Notes under the pieces: model-generated | Database searches by the model: none | Seen by the model: only the letters and a program-made list of their open reading frames with translations | Told to the model about the DNA's origin: nothing | Shown: positions 24,842 to 34,766 of the stretch, in pieces | How the letters are laid out: every line of letters starts with the position of its first letter | Position numbering within the stretch: position 1 is the stretch's first letter | DNA from: Corynebacterium faecale | Lineage (GTDB): Bacteria; Actinomycetota; Actinomycetes; Mycobacteriales; Mycobacteriaceae | DNA length: 64,000 nt | Direction: 5' to 3' | NCBI RefSeq assembly: GCF_030408735.1 | Contig: NZ_CP047204.1 | Location: 1,488,001 to 1,552,000, forward strand | Position numbers and translations under genes: made by a program

Positions 24842-25297
24842 ATGACCCAGAATGAACTCAAAGATGTCCTGGCACTTGCCACCATCGCCGTGGAACGCCC
24901 CCTCACCTCGGATGAGCTGGAGATGCTCAACACGGGGAACTTCGGTCTCGACCGCACCCTGGGGCTGCGTTATGTGGAGGTTGGACCAGAGCGGGTGATC
25001 AGTGAACTGCGGGTGACGGCCAAGCACCTCCAGCCTGCAGGACTGGTCAATGGGGGTGTGTACTGCGCCATCGCCGAGTCCACCGCATCCACCGCCGGCA
25101 TCATCTTCGGTCGCGGCAAGCCGGTGGTGGGCGTGAACAATAACACTGATTTCATTTCCTCCGTGCGTGATGGCGTGATCCGCGCGGAGGCCACCGCCAT
25201 CCAGAAGGGCGGCCGCACCCAGGTCTGGCAGGTGCTGTGCACCCACAACGGGGAACTCGTCGCCCGCACCACGCTGCGCACCATGGTCCTCGGGTAA
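24842..25297 (+). CDS. Hotdog-fold thioesterase (PaaI/YbgC-like)
   Basis: A 151-residue hotdog-fold protein with the family segment HLQPAGLVNGGVYCAIAESTAS, where the Gly/Asn-containing helix shapes the active site, and NNNTDFISSVRDG later. It probably hydrolyses an acyl- or aroyl-CoA. The substrate is unknown. The ATG is 7 nt behind TAGGCT, fitting a leaderless transcript, and the gene is divergent from gnd with about 106 bp between starts. Confidence 0.85.
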   Translation: MTQNELKDVLALATIAVERPLTSDELEMLNTGNFGLDRTLGLRYVEVGPERVISELRVTAKHLQPAGLVNGGVYCAIAESTASTAGIIFGRGKPVVGVNNNTDFISSVRDGVIRAEATAIQKGGRTQVWQVLCTHNGELVARTTLRTMVLG

Positions 25298-25342
25298 ACA
25301 AGCACAACCCTCTCCTGAGGAGTTCTTCCTATACTTGGACAC

Positions 25343-25930
25343 ATGCCTACATGGAATGAGATCACCAGCAACAACCCATCGCACTCCGAGAACTACGCCC
25401 AGCGGTGGCGCAACCTCGCAGCGGAGGGCACTGATATCTACGGCGAGGCCCGTCTGATTGACGCCATGGCCCAGCGTGGCTCCCGGATCCTCGATGCCGG
25501 CTGTGGCCAGGGCAGGATCGGTGGCTACCTGGCCAAACAGGGCCATGACGTGCTGGGCACGGACATCGATCCGATCCTCGTCGGTTATGCCGCAGGGGAT
25601 TTTCCCGAAGCCCGGTGGGTGGTCGGTGACCTGTCTGCCGATCCGATCCCCGAGGACAACTTCGATCTGATCGTATCCGCAGGCAACGTCATGGGTTTCC
25701 TGGCCGAGGACGGACGCCAATCCGCCCTGGAGAACCTCCATCGTGCTCTCGCACCGACGGGGCGCGCCGTCATCGGTTTCGGAGCGGGACGTGGCTGGGA
25801 TTTCGGCAACTTCCTCGCAACCGCCCGTGCTGCAGGGTTTGAACTGGAAAACGCCTACGAATCCTGGGAGCTGCATCCTTTCGTCGCAGAATCCCAGTTC
25901 CTCGTAGCCGTGTTCACCCGCCAGCAGTAA
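25343..25930 (+). CDS. SAM-dependent methyltransferase (class I)
   Basis: A 195-residue protein with SAM motif I ILDAGCGQGRIGGYLAKQG, the acidic motif II in DVLGTDIDPIL, and motif IV-like NFDLIVSAGNVMGFL. The target cannot be read from the sequence. TATACT at 25330-25335 with 7 nt to the ATG is a very clear leaderless-transcript start. It is convergent with the thiamin gene, the two stops being only 8 nt apart. Confidence 0.88.
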   Translation: MPTWNEITSNNPSHSENYAQRWRNLAAEGTDIYGEARLIDAMAQRGSRILDAGCGQGRIGGYLAKQGHDVLGTDIDPILVGYAAGDFPEARWVVGDLSADPIPEDNFDLIVSAGNVMGFLAEDGRQSALENLHRALAPTGRAVIGFGAGRGWDFGNFLATARAAGFELENAYESWELHPFVAESQFLVAVFTRQQ

Positions 25931-25938
25931 ACAGTGAG

Positions 25939-28170
25939 CTAGATCCAACCCTTCCTGGTGGCCTGGTCGAAGAACTCGCGTTCATGGACACAGGCACTGA
26001 GGTAAGCCCGGGCCGCGGCAACACGTTGCTGTGGACCTGCTCCGGCCATCGCCGTTTCCACGCGGGCGATAGCTTTTCGGGCTCCCGTGAGGAATTCCTC
26101 ACCTGAGTAGGTATCCAGCCAGTCGCGGTATGGATGGTGCTCATGGTTCTGCGCAGCCAGCAGAAGTCCAATCTCGGCGTAGAGCCAGTAGCAGGGCAGT
26201 ACCGCCGCGGCACCCACCACATAATCATCGGCATAGGCCCGGGCAACCAGGAAATCTGTATACGCCATGGTCACGGGGGAGGGTGCGGTCACGCCCGTGT
26301 CAGCCAGGCCCCTGGCCAGATAAGTGCGGTGCAGTTCCGCCTCCACCACAATGCACTCGGCGGCACTGGTGGCCCACTCCACCTGTGCAGGGGCGTCCGG
26401 CGCCTTGGAGCTCAGCACGGCCAGTGCACGGGAATACTGGCGCAGATAGTGGGCATCCTGATCGATGTAGAAGATGAACTCCTGAGGTGACAGGGTGCCA
26501 TCACCCAGTCCCCGGATGAATCCGGAGTCCATGATCTGCCCCATGACCTCGCCGGTGGCGGCCCACAGCGCCTCGGTGAAAGGCCCCGCAAGGGCAAGGG
26601 CTGGAACTGGACTCTGTACCGAGGATGGAACCACCACATCATCAACCCGGGAGCCAGTCAGGCCCGTGACCTGCAGGTGTGGCCACGGCGTTGTGTCTGC
26701 GGCACGTAGCATCCGTTGATGCATGGCGAAGTGATCCACCGGCCCACTCCCGGAACCCACCTGAAGCGCATCGGAGGCGCGCAATGCCTCATTGAGCCAC
26801 CGCGTGGACCATTCCAGGGCATCCTCCACTGAGTTGTCCAGGACAATCCGTGTGGCAAGCGCCGCCGAGAGGGAGCAGCCCGTGCCGTGGGAATTGGTGG
26901 TGTCCACCCGTGGATTGCTCACGGGATGGACACTGCCGTCGGGACGGACCACTGCATTGTCAGCATTCGGGCCATTCAAGTGACCACCCTTGACAATCAC
27001 GATGGTGTTGTTCTGTGCCGCGAAGGTCAGGGCCTGGCGTACGGCGGTGTCCATCGATGGGGCTGGCGGTTCGTCGCAAAGCACAGCGAGCTCGGGGATG
27101 TTGGGGGTGATCACATCGACCTCGCCGGCCAGCTCGAGCAGCGCGTCCGCGGCATCCGCGTCCAGGAGGCTGTCGCCGCTGGTGGCCACCATGACCGGGT
27201 CCAGGACGACAGGGCCGTGGTCACGTTCGCGCAACCACCGGGTGACCTGGCGGACCGTGGCGGCACTGCCGAGCATGCCGAGCTTGACCGCATCCACCGT
27301 CACATCAGAAAACACCGACTCCAGTTGCTGATCCAGAAACTCCGCGGGTGGGGTGTGCACCGAGGTGACACCGTGGGTGTTCTGCGCGACCAGCGCGGTG
27401 ACCACGGACATGCCGAAGCCACCGGCGGCCGCGATCGATTTGAGGTCAGCCTGCACACCCGCACCACCTGTGGGGTCAGTGCCGGCGATCGTGAGCACAC
27501 GGGGACGGGAGGGCGTGCGTGCGGCGTCGATCAGCGCACGCAGATCACGCGCCGCCCCACCCGGATCGTTGGCCGCCATGATCTCCGACACCACACACAG
27601 ACCATCAACGTCGGTACGCGCAAGCCTGGACGCATTGCTCAGATCCACACCGCCAATGGCCACCGACCGGATCCCGTGGCGCCTGCACACGGTGGCAATG
27701 TCTGCCACCCCGTCAACCCCCAGGGCTTGAGGTGCATCAGGTTTGGTGGCGGTGTCATGCACCGGACCGAGACCGACCACGTCGGGCAGTGCCACACCGG
27801 CGCGCTCACACCCGGCGATCACGGTGTGCAGCTGCTCCATGTTCTCAATGGTCAAGCCCACCATTAGGTGATCGGGGAGAGCCTGGCGCGCCTCCACATA
27901 AGGGATATCCCCCTGACCGATGTGGAGGTGGCATCCGAGTTCCACCGCGGTATCGAAGCGGTCGTTGAGAAACAGCGGGCGCTCCAGACGATCGCAGATT
28001 TCCTTGAGCTCCACGGCGCGGGCCCGGAAGGTGGCGGCATCGGCGTCCTTATCACGCAGCTGCACCACGGTCACACCTCCGGCGGCGGCCTGCTCCACGA
28101 TGCCGGCGACCTTATCCGGCCCACCGCCAAGCTTCGGATCGGTGACAAGATAAAGGCTGAAATCGGTCAC
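25939..28170 (-). CDS. thiED: Trifunctional thiamin protein: ThiE-ThiD-TenA fusion
   Basis: A 743-residue fusion. Residues 1-215 are thiamin-phosphate synthase ThiE ([39 protein letters not shown]). Residues about 222-490 are hydroxymethylpyrimidine (phosphate) kinase ThiD ([36 protein letters not shown]). Residues about 530-743 are a TenA thiaminase II-type domain ([14 protein letters not shown] region, Cys in AVLPCYWLY, Glu in [10 protein letters not shown]), which salvages amino-pyrimidines from degraded thiamin. It therefore couples pyrimidine salvage, phosphorylation and joining with the thiazole. It overlaps thiM by 4 nt and is under the same TPP riboswitch. Confidence 0.95.
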   Translation of the reverse strand: MTDFSLYLVTDPKLGGGPDKVAGIVEQAAAGGVTVVQLRDKDADAATFRARAVELKEICDRLERPLFLNDRFDTAVELGCHLHIGQGDIPYVEARQALPDHLMVGLTIENMEQLHTVIAGCERAGVALPDVVGLGPVHDTATKPDAPQALGVDGVADIATVCRRHGIRSVAIGGVDLSNASRLARTDVDGLCVVSEIMAANDPGGAARDLRALIDAARTPSRPRVLTIAGTDPTGGAGVQADLKSIAAAGGFGMSVVTALVAQNTHGVTSVHTPPAEFLDQQLESVFSDVTVDAVKLGMLGSAATVRQVTRWLRERDHGPVVLDPVMVATSGDSLLDADAADALLELAGEVDVITPNIPELAVLCDEPPAPSMDTAVRQALTFAAQNNTIVIVKGGHLNGPNADNAVVRPDGSVHPVSNPRVDTTNSHGTGCSLSAALATRIVLDNSVEDALEWSTRWLNEALRASDALQVGSGSGPVDHFAMHQRMLRAADTTPWPHLQVTGLTGSRVDDVVVPSSVQSPVPALALAGPFTEALWAATGEVMGQIMDSGFIRGLGDGTLSPQEFIFYIDQDAHYLRQYSRALAVLSSKAPDAPAQVEWATSAAECIVVEAELHRTYLARGLADTGVTAPSPVTMAYTDFLVARAYADDYVVGAAAVLPCYWLYAEIGLLLAAQNHEHHPYRDWLDTYSGEEFLTGARKAIARVETAMAGAGPQQRVAAARAYLSACVHEREFFDQATRKGWI

Positions 28171-28979
28171 TGCTGTTCCTCCCGGATGCTGGTCAGATCT
28201 TCGAGTTGCGCACGGTCGAGTTCATACAGTGCGTCGATCAGTGCCACGGCGAAGGAGCCCGGCGCGCCCGCGCGGGTGGCGGCGATCTGACCGGCGGCAC
28301 CCAGGTGGGCGTGTGCGGCGATCACGGCGTCGTGGGCATTGATGTCGGTGTCACGTGTTGCACCGAGGTATGCGGCGGTAAGCGCCCCCAGGGCGCAACC
28401 GGTGCCGATGACCAGCTGGAGCATCGGGTCACCGGATTCCAGCCAGGTGACCCGTCCCGTTGACACAATGAGATCCTCAGGTCCGGTCACCGCGACCACA
28501 CCGCCGGTCTGTGCGGCGAGCTGCTGGGCTGCGGTGAGGGCGCCGGCGACGTCATCGGTGGAGTCAACACCACGGCCACCGGCTCCCAGGCCGGCGAGCG
28601 CGACGATCTCGGAGGCGTTGCCGCGGATTGCGGCAGGGTGCTTATCCACGATTGATTGTGCAAACGCCGTTCGTTCCGGCAGCCCGCCCACACCCACAGG
28701 GTCAAGCACCCACGGCGTACCGGCTTCGGTGGCCCCGGCAACGGCCTGGTGCATGCCTTTGTACTGTTCGGCTGAGGGGGTTCCCGGATTGATCAGAACG
28801 CCGTTGGCCACCTGTGCGAAGCCAAAGGACTCCGCGGGTGTGTCTGCCATGGCGGGTGTTGCCCCGGAGGCAAGAAGAGCATTGGCGGTGAACTGCATGA
28901 CCACGGTGTTGGTCAGGCATTGAATGAGAGGAGTGGTGGCCCGCACGTGTGCGAGCGCGTCCAGATATGAGTCAGCCAT
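28167..28979 (-). CDS. thiM: Hydroxyethylthiazole kinase
   Basis: A 270-residue ribokinase-fold enzyme that phosphorylates 4-methyl-5-(2-hydroxyethyl)thiazole with ATP for thiamin salvage. Signatures are [47 protein letters not shown] and the anion-hole [12 protein letters not shown] near the catalytic Cys. The ATG at 28979 is used (a TTG directly before it is in frame). The ribosome site AAGGGA is part of the 3' strand of the TPP riboswitch. It is the first gene of a two-gene operon with the ThiE-ThiD-TenA fusion. Confidence 0.95.
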   Translation of the reverse strand: MADSYLDALAHVRATTPLIQCLTNTVVMQFTANALLASGATPAMADTPAESFGFAQVANGVLINPGTPSAEQYKGMHQAVAGATEAGTPWVLDPVGVGGLPERTAFAQSIVDKHPAAIRGNASEIVALAGLGAGGRGVDSTDDVAGALTAAQQLAAQTGGVVAVTGPEDLIVSTGRVTWLESGDPMLQLVIGTGCALGALTAAYLGATRDTDINAHDAVIAAHAHLGAAGQIAATRAGAPGSFAVALIDALYELDRAQLEDLTSIREEQQ

Positions 28980-28987
28980 CAAACGGC

Positions 28988-29080
28988 CATCCCTTCGCTA
29001 GTATGAGCTAGAGCAGGTTCATCGGGTGTGATCTCAGCTTGTCCAGTTGATTACTGTGACAAACACCCCGTGCCTAGCCC
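28988..29080 (-). promoter_or_regulatory. TPP (THI-box) riboswitch
   Basis: Read on the minus strand, the leader contains CACGGGGTG, then CTGAGATCACACCC, GATGAACCTG and AGCGAAGGGATG in the order and spacing of the TPP aptamer. CTGAGA and the ACCTGA-like segment form the pyrimidine- and pyrophosphate-binding cores. The 3' end of the aptamer includes AAGGGA, the thiM ribosome site, so ligand binding should block translation directly. Confidence 0.95.
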
Positions 29081-29190
29081 ACACACTAGCAAAAGGGTGC
29101 GGTTGGGAGATCAATAGGTGTTCAGACCATGGAAACGGAAGATGGCGCGGGCATGTTCCACAGATGATCCGGCTGCGGTCGCGCACCAAA

Positions 29191-29234
29191 AAGCCTCCTG
29201 TGGCCACTCAGTGCTGAGTGGCCACAGGAGGCTT
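29191..29234 (-). terminator. Strong terminator of ndh
   Basis: A perfect 20-bp stem (29191-29210 with 29215-29234) closed by a 4-nt loop. On the minus strand it ends in GGCTTTTTGG, giving a T-tract. Confidence 0.95.
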
Positions 29235-29244
29235 GGTTTAACTA

Positions 29245-30678
29245 CTACTTTTCGTGACGTGCCTTCTCGATGCTGCGGGTGGCACCGTAACGGGTGGTGT
29301 CCAGCAGTTCGATCGGGATGTCCGCGTCCTCGGTGTCAATGACCTGGCCGAGCTTGGCCAGCGCAGTGCGGGCGTGCAGCTGCTGACGGGTGGTCTCCAG
29401 GTTCCAGCGCTTGCGGGACAGGGCGTTGAGGCCCCAGCTGATCGCAGAGACGAAACGGTTGCGGAAGCCGACCAGGAACATCAGGTGGACAGCCAGCCAC
29501 AGCAGCCAACCGATGAAACCGGTGACCTCGACCTTGCCCATCTTCACCACTGCGGAGAAGCGGGACACGGTGGCCATCGATCCCTTGTCAAAGTAGTCGA
29601 AGGCCTCGCGCTCAGTGTTGGAGCGACCCTCCACCTCGGCGGCGATCTGCTCTGCCACGTACTCGCCGCCCTGGATGGCCACCTGGGCCACACCCGGGAG
29701 TTTGTCCAGCGCCATCATATCGCCGACCACGAAGACGTTTTTGTGCTCGCCCACGGACAGATCAGCGTTGACCGGAACGCGACCCGCGCGGTCGACCTCC
29801 ACGCCGGCCTGATCGGCGACGAGCTTGCCCAGTGGGGAAGCGGCGACACCGGCGGACCAGATCTTGCAGAACGCCTGGATGCGGTGCTCTTCGCCGTCCT
29901 TGGTCTTGTAGGTGACGGCGTTTTCATCAACATCGGTGACCATGGCGTTGAGCTTCACGTTCACACCGAGCTTTTCCAGGGTGCGCTGGGCGTTACGGCC
30001 GAGACGCTTACCAAAGGGAGGAAGCACCTGCGGGGCGCCGTCGAGAAGCACGATTTTGGCGGAGGACGGGTTGAAGTTGGTGTACTCACCAGCCAGGGTG
30101 CGATGTGCCATCTCTGCCAACTGTCCGGCGAGCTCCACACCGGTGGGGCCGGCGCCGACGACCACGAAGGTCAGCAGGCGCTCACGCTCAACCGGATCCT
30201 CACAGATCTCCGCGCGCTCGAAGGCACCGATGATGCGGGCACGCAGCTCCAGGGCATCATCGATCGTCTTCATGCCTGGTGCGAACTGTGCGAAGTGGTC
30301 ATTGCCGAAGTAGGACTGGCCTGCACCGGCACCGACAACGAGGGAATCGTACTCGTAGACGCGGGTATAGGAACCCAGGGATGCAGTGACGGTGCGGGCG
30401 GTGATGTCAATGTTGGTAACCTCACCCTTGATCACGTTGACATTGTCCTGACCACTGAGGATCTGGCGCGTGGATGGTGCGATCTCGCCCGAGGAGAGGA
30501 TACCGGTGGCCACCTGGTAGAGCAGTGGCTGGAAGAGGTGGTGGTTGGTACGGTCGATCAGCGTGACATCGACATCTGCCTTGGCCAGGTTCTTGGCGGT
30601 GAAAAGACCGCCGAAGCCGGAACCGATGACGACGACATGATGGCGGCCGCCTTCGGGGCGGGTTGGGTTCTCGGACAT
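29245..30678 (-). CDS. ndh: Type II NADH dehydrogenase
   Basis: A 477-residue flavoprotein that oxidises NADH and reduces menaquinone without pumping protons; corynebacteria lack complex I and depend on it. The start is the ATG at 30678 (MSENPTRPEGG), with AGGAG 11-12 nt upstream; the frame extends 41 codons further but those lack family similarity. FAD fold: VVVIGSGFGGLFTAKNL; NADH fold: FVVVGAGPTGVELAGQLAEM; quinone-site region: QVAIQGGEYVAEQ. A C-terminal hydrophobic stretch (FIGWLLWLAVHLMFLVGFRNRF) anchors it to the membrane. It is monocistronic with a strong terminator. Confidence 0.97.
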   Translation of the reverse strand: MSENPTRPEGGRHHVVVIGSGFGGLFTAKNLAKADVDVTLIDRTNHHLFQPLLYQVATGILSSGEIAPSTRQILSGQDNVNVIKGEVTNIDITARTVTASLGSYTRVYEYDSLVVGAGAGQSYFGNDHFAQFAPGMKTIDDALELRARIIGAFERAEICEDPVERERLLTFVVVGAGPTGVELAGQLAEMAHRTLAGEYTNFNPSSAKIVLLDGAPQVLPPFGKRLGRNAQRTLEKLGVNVKLNAMVTDVDENAVTYKTKDGEEHRIQAFCKIWSAGVAASPLGKLVADQAGVEVDRAGRVPVNADLSVGEHKNVFVVGDMMALDKLPGVAQVAIQGGEYVAEQIAAEVEGRSNTEREAFDYFDKGSMATVSRFSAVVKMGKVEVTGFIGWLLWLAVHLMFLVGFRNRFVSAISWGLNALSRKRWNLETTRQQLHARTALAKLGQVIDTEDADIPIELLDTTRYGATRSIEKARHEK

Positions 30679-31054
30679 AGGGGTCACAGTCTCCTGGTCG
30701 TTGATAAAAATGGATGCACGGGGGGCGCTCAGCCATGAGACGCCATATACCTTATAAACAATAGTCCTAAACGTGTGAACCAACAGGATCGGGTGGCCCA
30801 ACCCTGTCTGTTTTGGGGGAAAATGTGGTTTTTCCGCCCGTATTTTTAACTCAAGCCCTCGTTTATGGGGTTATTTATGGCGTGCGTCACCACAATAGCA
30901 GCACGAACATTCTGCAGGTGGTGTATCGCGCGAACAAGATGGCGAACACTGTTAAACAGTCGCGCCTCCGCCGGTTGGGGGCCAGTTCCGTCTACACTGC
31001 AGTGAGTATATTTTCCCGTGTCAGCCTGATACCCGCATAGTCTCCTGGAGGTGC
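30679..31054. promoter_or_regulatory. Divergent control region ndh / cyclopropane-synthase-like gene
   Basis: No gene is supported here. On the minus strand AT-rich TATAAGGTATAT near 30748-30760 is a probable ndh -10 region. On the plus strand TACACT at 30993-30998 is a possible -10 for the next gene, and ACTGTT-A-AACAGT at 30948-30960 is a perfect 13-bp palindrome suited to a repressor just upstream of that promoter. Confidence 0.5.
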
Positions 31055-32380
31055 ATGAAACGCATGGTAGAAGCGCGTTTGCACCATCTGGAATCAATCG
31101 ATCCCGAGGAGTGGCCAGGGGTGGCCACCGTACCGGACTTCCCACTCAGAGGAGTCCGCGCCCGACAGGCGGAAGCTAGGTTTGCAAAGGCCTGCGAGAA
31201 CGCCGGTCTTGACCTCGTAGGTGATGAGCCCGATCTCACAATCGACCATGAAGAGTTATTTTCGCGTCTCGCGGCCACCGGATGGCTGGGATTGGCCGAA
31301 AGTTACATGGCAGGCGAGTGGCACAGTGACAAACTCACCGATGTCCTCACCGCGCTCCTGGGCGTGGGTTACCGCCCGAGGGGCAGGTTCCAGTCCGCCT
31401 TCACCCTTCCCGATACCGCCCGGGATAACGGTGGCGCGCTGCCGGCGGAACTGATCCGTTTGAGTTCCGGTGATGGGATGAGCGCCTTCGGTGGGGTGTT
31501 CGCCTCCGGTGTGCCCACCACGGTGCGCACCGCGGTGAAGAGTTTTGTTCCCGGCGCGGGGCGAAACCGCGAACCTGGATCGCACTTCGTGGATGTCACC
31601 ACCATCGCCGATCCGGTGGCCGTGGAGCGGGAGGATCTGGGTGAGGCCCAGCGCAGGGCTGCGTCAACGCTGCTGGATGCCGCAAAGGTGCGATCGGGTT
31701 CCCACGTCCTGGAGTATCCGGCATCCGGTGGAGCGGTCTCCATCCTCGCTGCACGCCGCAACGCCACGGTGGATGTCCTTACTGCAGATCGCGCCCAGGT
31801 CTCTGCCCTGGAGGAGCTGTTCATCCTCGCCGGGGTGGAAGATGATGTGCACATCCGCAAGCTTCCCGCTGCCGTCCCCGGAAAGTTGGACTGGGGTGGT
31901 GCCTATGACTCCATCGTGTCCATGGAGAAGCTGGAGGTGGTCGGGACCACCGGGGCGAAGAAATACATCAAAGCGCTGGATCGGATGCTGTCCACAGGTG
32001 GGTATGTGGCCATGCAGTCACTCGTGGCCACGGAACAGCTGGGCCCCGTCGCCCGTGAGGCCCTTGGGATGTTGCGTGCCTATATCTGGCCGGCGCTGAC
32101 CTATCCCACGACACAGCAGGTACACGAACTCGTTGATCGGGGCTCGTCCCTCCGGGTGATCGCCGAGACGCATTTCCCGGGGCACTACCTCAAGAGTGTG
32201 CAGCTGCAGCGCGAGGTATTCGAGGGCCAGATGCGCGAAGCGGCGGCCGACGGTTTTGATGCCGTCTTCCGCCGCATGTGGGTCTACCACTACGCACTCA
32301 TTGAAGCCATGCTCCGACTGGGCTACCTGGGCGCCGCGCAGTTCACTCTGACCACGAGGAACCGACGCGGGCGCAGGTAA
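31055..32380 (+). CDS. Cyclopropane-fatty-acid-synthase-like methyltransferase (UfaA1-like), possibly altered active site
   Basis: A 441-residue protein; GGAGG lies 5 nt before the ATG. It has the overall CFA synthase layout: an N-terminal lipid-binding part with GWLGLAESYMAGEWHSDKLTDVL, then a Rossmann methyltransferase domain with YDSIVSMEKLEVVG and the C-terminal HFPGHYLKSVQLQREVFEGQ. The SAM motif I, normally VLEIGTGWG or similar, reads HVLEYPASGGAVSIL here, so SAM binding may be changed. Expected role is methylation of membrane lipid acyl chains, for example to methyl-branched or cyclopropane forms. It follows ndh divergently, an order I recall from C. glutamicum. Confidence 0.82.
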   Translation: MKRMVEARLHHLESIDPEEWPGVATVPDFPLRGVRARQAEARFAKACENAGLDLVGDEPDLTIDHEELFSRLAATGWLGLAESYMAGEWHSDKLTDVLTALLGVGYRPRGRFQSAFTLPDTARDNGGALPAELIRLSSGDGMSAFGGVFASGVPTTVRTAVKSFVPGAGRNREPGSHFVDVTTIADPVAVEREDLGEAQRRAASTLLDAAKVRSGSHVLEYPASGGAVSILAARRNATVDVLTADRAQVSALEELFILAGVEDDVHIRKLPAAVPGKLDWGGAYDSIVSMEKLEVVGTTGAKKYIKALDRMLSTGGYVAMQSLVATEQLGPVAREALGMLRAYIWPALTYPTTQQVHELVDRGSSLRVIAETHFPGHYLKSVQLQREVFEGQMREAAADGFDAVFRRMWVYHYALIEAMLRLGYLGAAQFTLTTRNRRGRR

Positions 32381-32401
32381 GTTCGCCGGGATGTTGAAGG
32401 A

Positions 32402-33805
32402 CTAGACCTGGGTCAGGTCGTTGTTCCTGTTTTCCTTCATGGTCAACACGGCGATGAAGGTGATCAGGGTGACGATGATCAGGTAGATACCCACCTGCGC
32501 AACCCCGTAGGACGCCACCAGCCAGGTGGCGATGAACGGAGCCACAGCGGCACCCAGAATCGAGGAGACGTTGTAGGCGATGCCTGAACCGGTGTAACGG
32601 ACGTTGGTGGGGAAGAGCTCAGGCAGAATGGCGGACATCGGTCCGAAGATCAGACCCATGATGGACATGCCGAGGGTGAGGAAGAGGAACACGGTTGGCT
32701 TGGTGGCGGTTGCGGGATCCAGCAGGGCTGTGAAGGTCATGCCGAAGGCGAGCAGCAACACGGACGCCAGGATCAGGGTCTTCTTGCGGCCCCACACATC
32801 CGCCAACCACCCGGAGATCGGGATCATGATGGCGAAGAACGGGATGGTGGACAGCTGCAGCTGGAGGAACTCGAAGTAGGGGATGGACAGGCCGAGCCCC
32901 TGCGAGCGGTCACCGATGCCATAGGACAGGATCCAGGTGGTGACCAGGTAGAACAGAGTGTAGGTGGACAGCATGATGAAGGTGGCCTGCACCAGGGGGC
33001 CCCGGGAGGTGGCGAACAGTTCCTTCAGTGGGGACTTCACGCGCTTGCCCTGATCCACGGCCTGCTGGAAGACGGGGGTCTCCTCGAGGGCGAAACGCAC
33101 CCACAGGCCGATGATGATCATCACCGCGGAGGCCAGGAACGGCACACGCCAGCCCCAGCTCATGAATGCACCCTCGGCATCGCCGGTCTGGTGACCGAGT
33201 GTCGCGACGAGGATGAGGAAGAAGCCATTGGCCAGGAAGAATCCAAATGGTGCTCCCAGCTGTGGCCACATGGCGGCGCGGGCACGGTGACCCGGTTCCG
33301 CATTCTCACCGGCCAGCAGCGCGGCACCCGACCACTCACCACCCAATCCCAGTCCCTGACAGAAGCGCATGAGCGCCAGCAGGGCCGGGGCGATGATGCC
33401 GATCTGGCCGTAGGTGGGAAGCAGGCCGATGAGGATGGTTGCGATACCCATGGTGAGCAGCGAACCGATCAACGTGGCCTTACGTCCCACGCGGTCACCG
33501 AAATGCCCGAAGACGATGGATCCCAGCGGGCGCGCCACGAAGGCGAGTCCGAAGGTGGCAAAGGACGCCAGGAGGTTCACCGTGGGATCATCATTGGCGG
33601 GGAAAAATAGAATTGGGAAGACGGCAACGGCTGCGGTGGCATACGCATAGAAGTCATAGAACTCGATAGTGGTGCCGATGGTGGACGCCGCCGCAACGCG
33701 GCGTTTGGTGGCCTTATCGACGACGAGAGGTTGTCCCGTACCCGGCGTTGGGCTGCCGGGGTGTGCGGTGGTGACTGCCGAGGATTGTTCGGGCAGGGAT
33801 GACAT
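32402..33805 (-). CDS. MHS-family MFS permease
   Basis: A 467-residue membrane protein with about 12 helices, from the ATG at 33805 (MSSLPEQSSAV); AAGGGG is about 12 nt upstream. The frame extends 32 codons upstream without family similarity. Signatures are IGTTIEFYDFYAYATAAVAVFPILFF, GHFGDRVGRK, CQGLGLGGEWSGAALLAGENAEP and SGWLADVWGRKK. It resembles the general MHS group (proline/betaine-, shikimate-, citrate-type). The substrate is unknown. It is distinct from the catabolic-block permease at 18905-20275. Confidence 0.87.
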   Translation of the reverse strand: MSSLPEQSSAVTTAHPGSPTPGTGQPLVVDKATKRRVAAASTIGTTIEFYDFYAYATAAVAVFPILFFPANDDPTVNLLASFATFGLAFVARPLGSIVFGHFGDRVGRKATLIGSLLTMGIATILIGLLPTYGQIGIIAPALLALMRFCQGLGLGGEWSGAALLAGENAEPGHRARAAMWPQLGAPFGFFLANGFFLILVATLGHQTGDAEGAFMSWGWRVPFLASAVMIIIGLWVRFALEETPVFQQAVDQGKRVKSPLKELFATSRGPLVQATFIMLSTYTLFYLVTTWILSYGIGDRSQGLGLSIPYFEFLQLQLSTIPFFAIMIPISGWLADVWGRKKTLILASVLLLAFGMTFTALLDPATATKPTVFLFLTLGMSIMGLIFGPMSAILPELFPTNVRYTGSGIAYNVSSILGAAVAPFIATWLVASYGVAQVGIYLIIVTLITFIAVLTMKENRNNDLTQV

Positions 33806-33984
33806 GACTGGTGAATCCCCTTCATTTCTGCTGAGAAAAATAAGTATCATCTCAGGATTCCACAGGCATTTCCCAGTTGCCAATCCCACGCCATGGAACA
33901 AGGAGGATTAAGGTTCCGCATGGTGGGATGAGGGGGTGGGTGTGGCTGTGGCGTCGATAAGCTGAAAGCGTCGGGGAACACATA

Positions 33985-34017
33985 AACCCCCGAGCTGCAC
34001 AGGGCAGCTCGGGGGTT
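33985..34017. terminator. Bidirectional-type terminator downstream of the phosphoribosyltransferase
   Basis: AACCCCCGAGCTGC pairs with GCAGCTCGGGGGTT around a 5-nt loop, 17 nt past the minus-strand stop codon. The T-tract is short. Confidence 0.8.
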
Positions 34018-34034
34018 GGGCGCGAAGGCTCCTG

Positions 34035-34511
34035 TCAGGCCTGCGCCTGCACGGGAGGAAGGCTGGACCAGGGGAAGTTGATCCACTTGTCGGTCTTACG
34101 CCAGACATAGTCAGGCTTGAACACACTGTGTGGCTTCTCGTAGATCACCGCGGTGCGAACCTCCACCACATTATCGCCCAGGAACTCATGAACCAGTTCC
34201 ATGGTCTTGCCGGTATCGGCGACATCATCGGCGACGAGGATTTTCATGCCGCTCAGGTCGACTGCCTTCGGCGTGGGTGGGAGCATCAGTGGCTCCTGGA
34301 GGTGTTCACCCACGTCGGTGTAGAACTCAACGTTCATCACCGAGACGTTCTTGATGCCCAGGGCATAACCGAGGGCACCGCCGATCAGGAGGCCACCACG
34401 CGCAATGGACAGCACGCAGTCAGGCTTGTAGTCATTGATAATGTCCTGGGCCAATTCGCGCATGGCCGTGCCGAAGAGTTCATAGGTGAGAATCTCGCGT
34501 TCCGCTGTCAT
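34035..34511 (-). CDS. Phosphoribosyltransferase (xanthine/guanine or hypoxanthine type)
   Basis: A 158-residue type I phosphoribosyltransferase. The PRPP motif is ILVADDVADTGKTM and the diphosphate loop region is VLSIARGGLLIGG. It probably salvages a purine base with PRPP. The ATG at 34511 lies 7 nt behind TAGACT, a leaderless-type start; a frame extension to 34541 overlaps that -10 box. The base specificity cannot be told from sequence, and related actinobacterial proteins are labelled Gpt or Hpt-like. Confidence 0.85.
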   Translation of the reverse strand: MTAEREILTYELFGTAMRELAQDIINDYKPDCVLSIARGGLLIGGALGYALGIKNVSVMNVEFYTDVGEHLQEPLMLPPTPKAVDLSGMKILVADDVADTGKTMELVHEFLGDNVVEVRTAVIYEKPHSVFKPDYVWRKTDKWINFPWSSLPPVQAQA

Positions 34512-34690
34512 GGGTTTGAGTCTATCCAAGGTTTGATTCATCCAAGCAATCAGCCTTTGTTTAACTCCGCTTCACCCTGCGTTCATAAAGCTGTCCAGAA
34601 AGCATGCGAGGGGCCTGGCCAGCGGTTTAAACAAAAATGTTCGCCAGAATGAACACTTATCTTCCAGTGTTTTGATCATGTTGATACGTG

Positions 34691-34719
34691 TTGACTTCTG
34701 CCCGTCGAGGATCAATACT
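34691..34719 (+). promoter_or_regulatory. Promoter of the mntP leader
   Basis: TTGACT at 34691-34696 and AATACT at 34714-34719 are separated by 17 bp. Transcription would start near 34726, about 40 nt before the manganese riboswitch. The remaining interval 34512-34690 holds only an AT-rich 9-bp inverted repeat (34556-34564 with 34627-34635). Confidence 0.6.
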
Positions 34720-34766
34720 GGGTAACCGGAGCGAAAACCCTTTCAGTGGTTTAAGCCTGAGATTTT

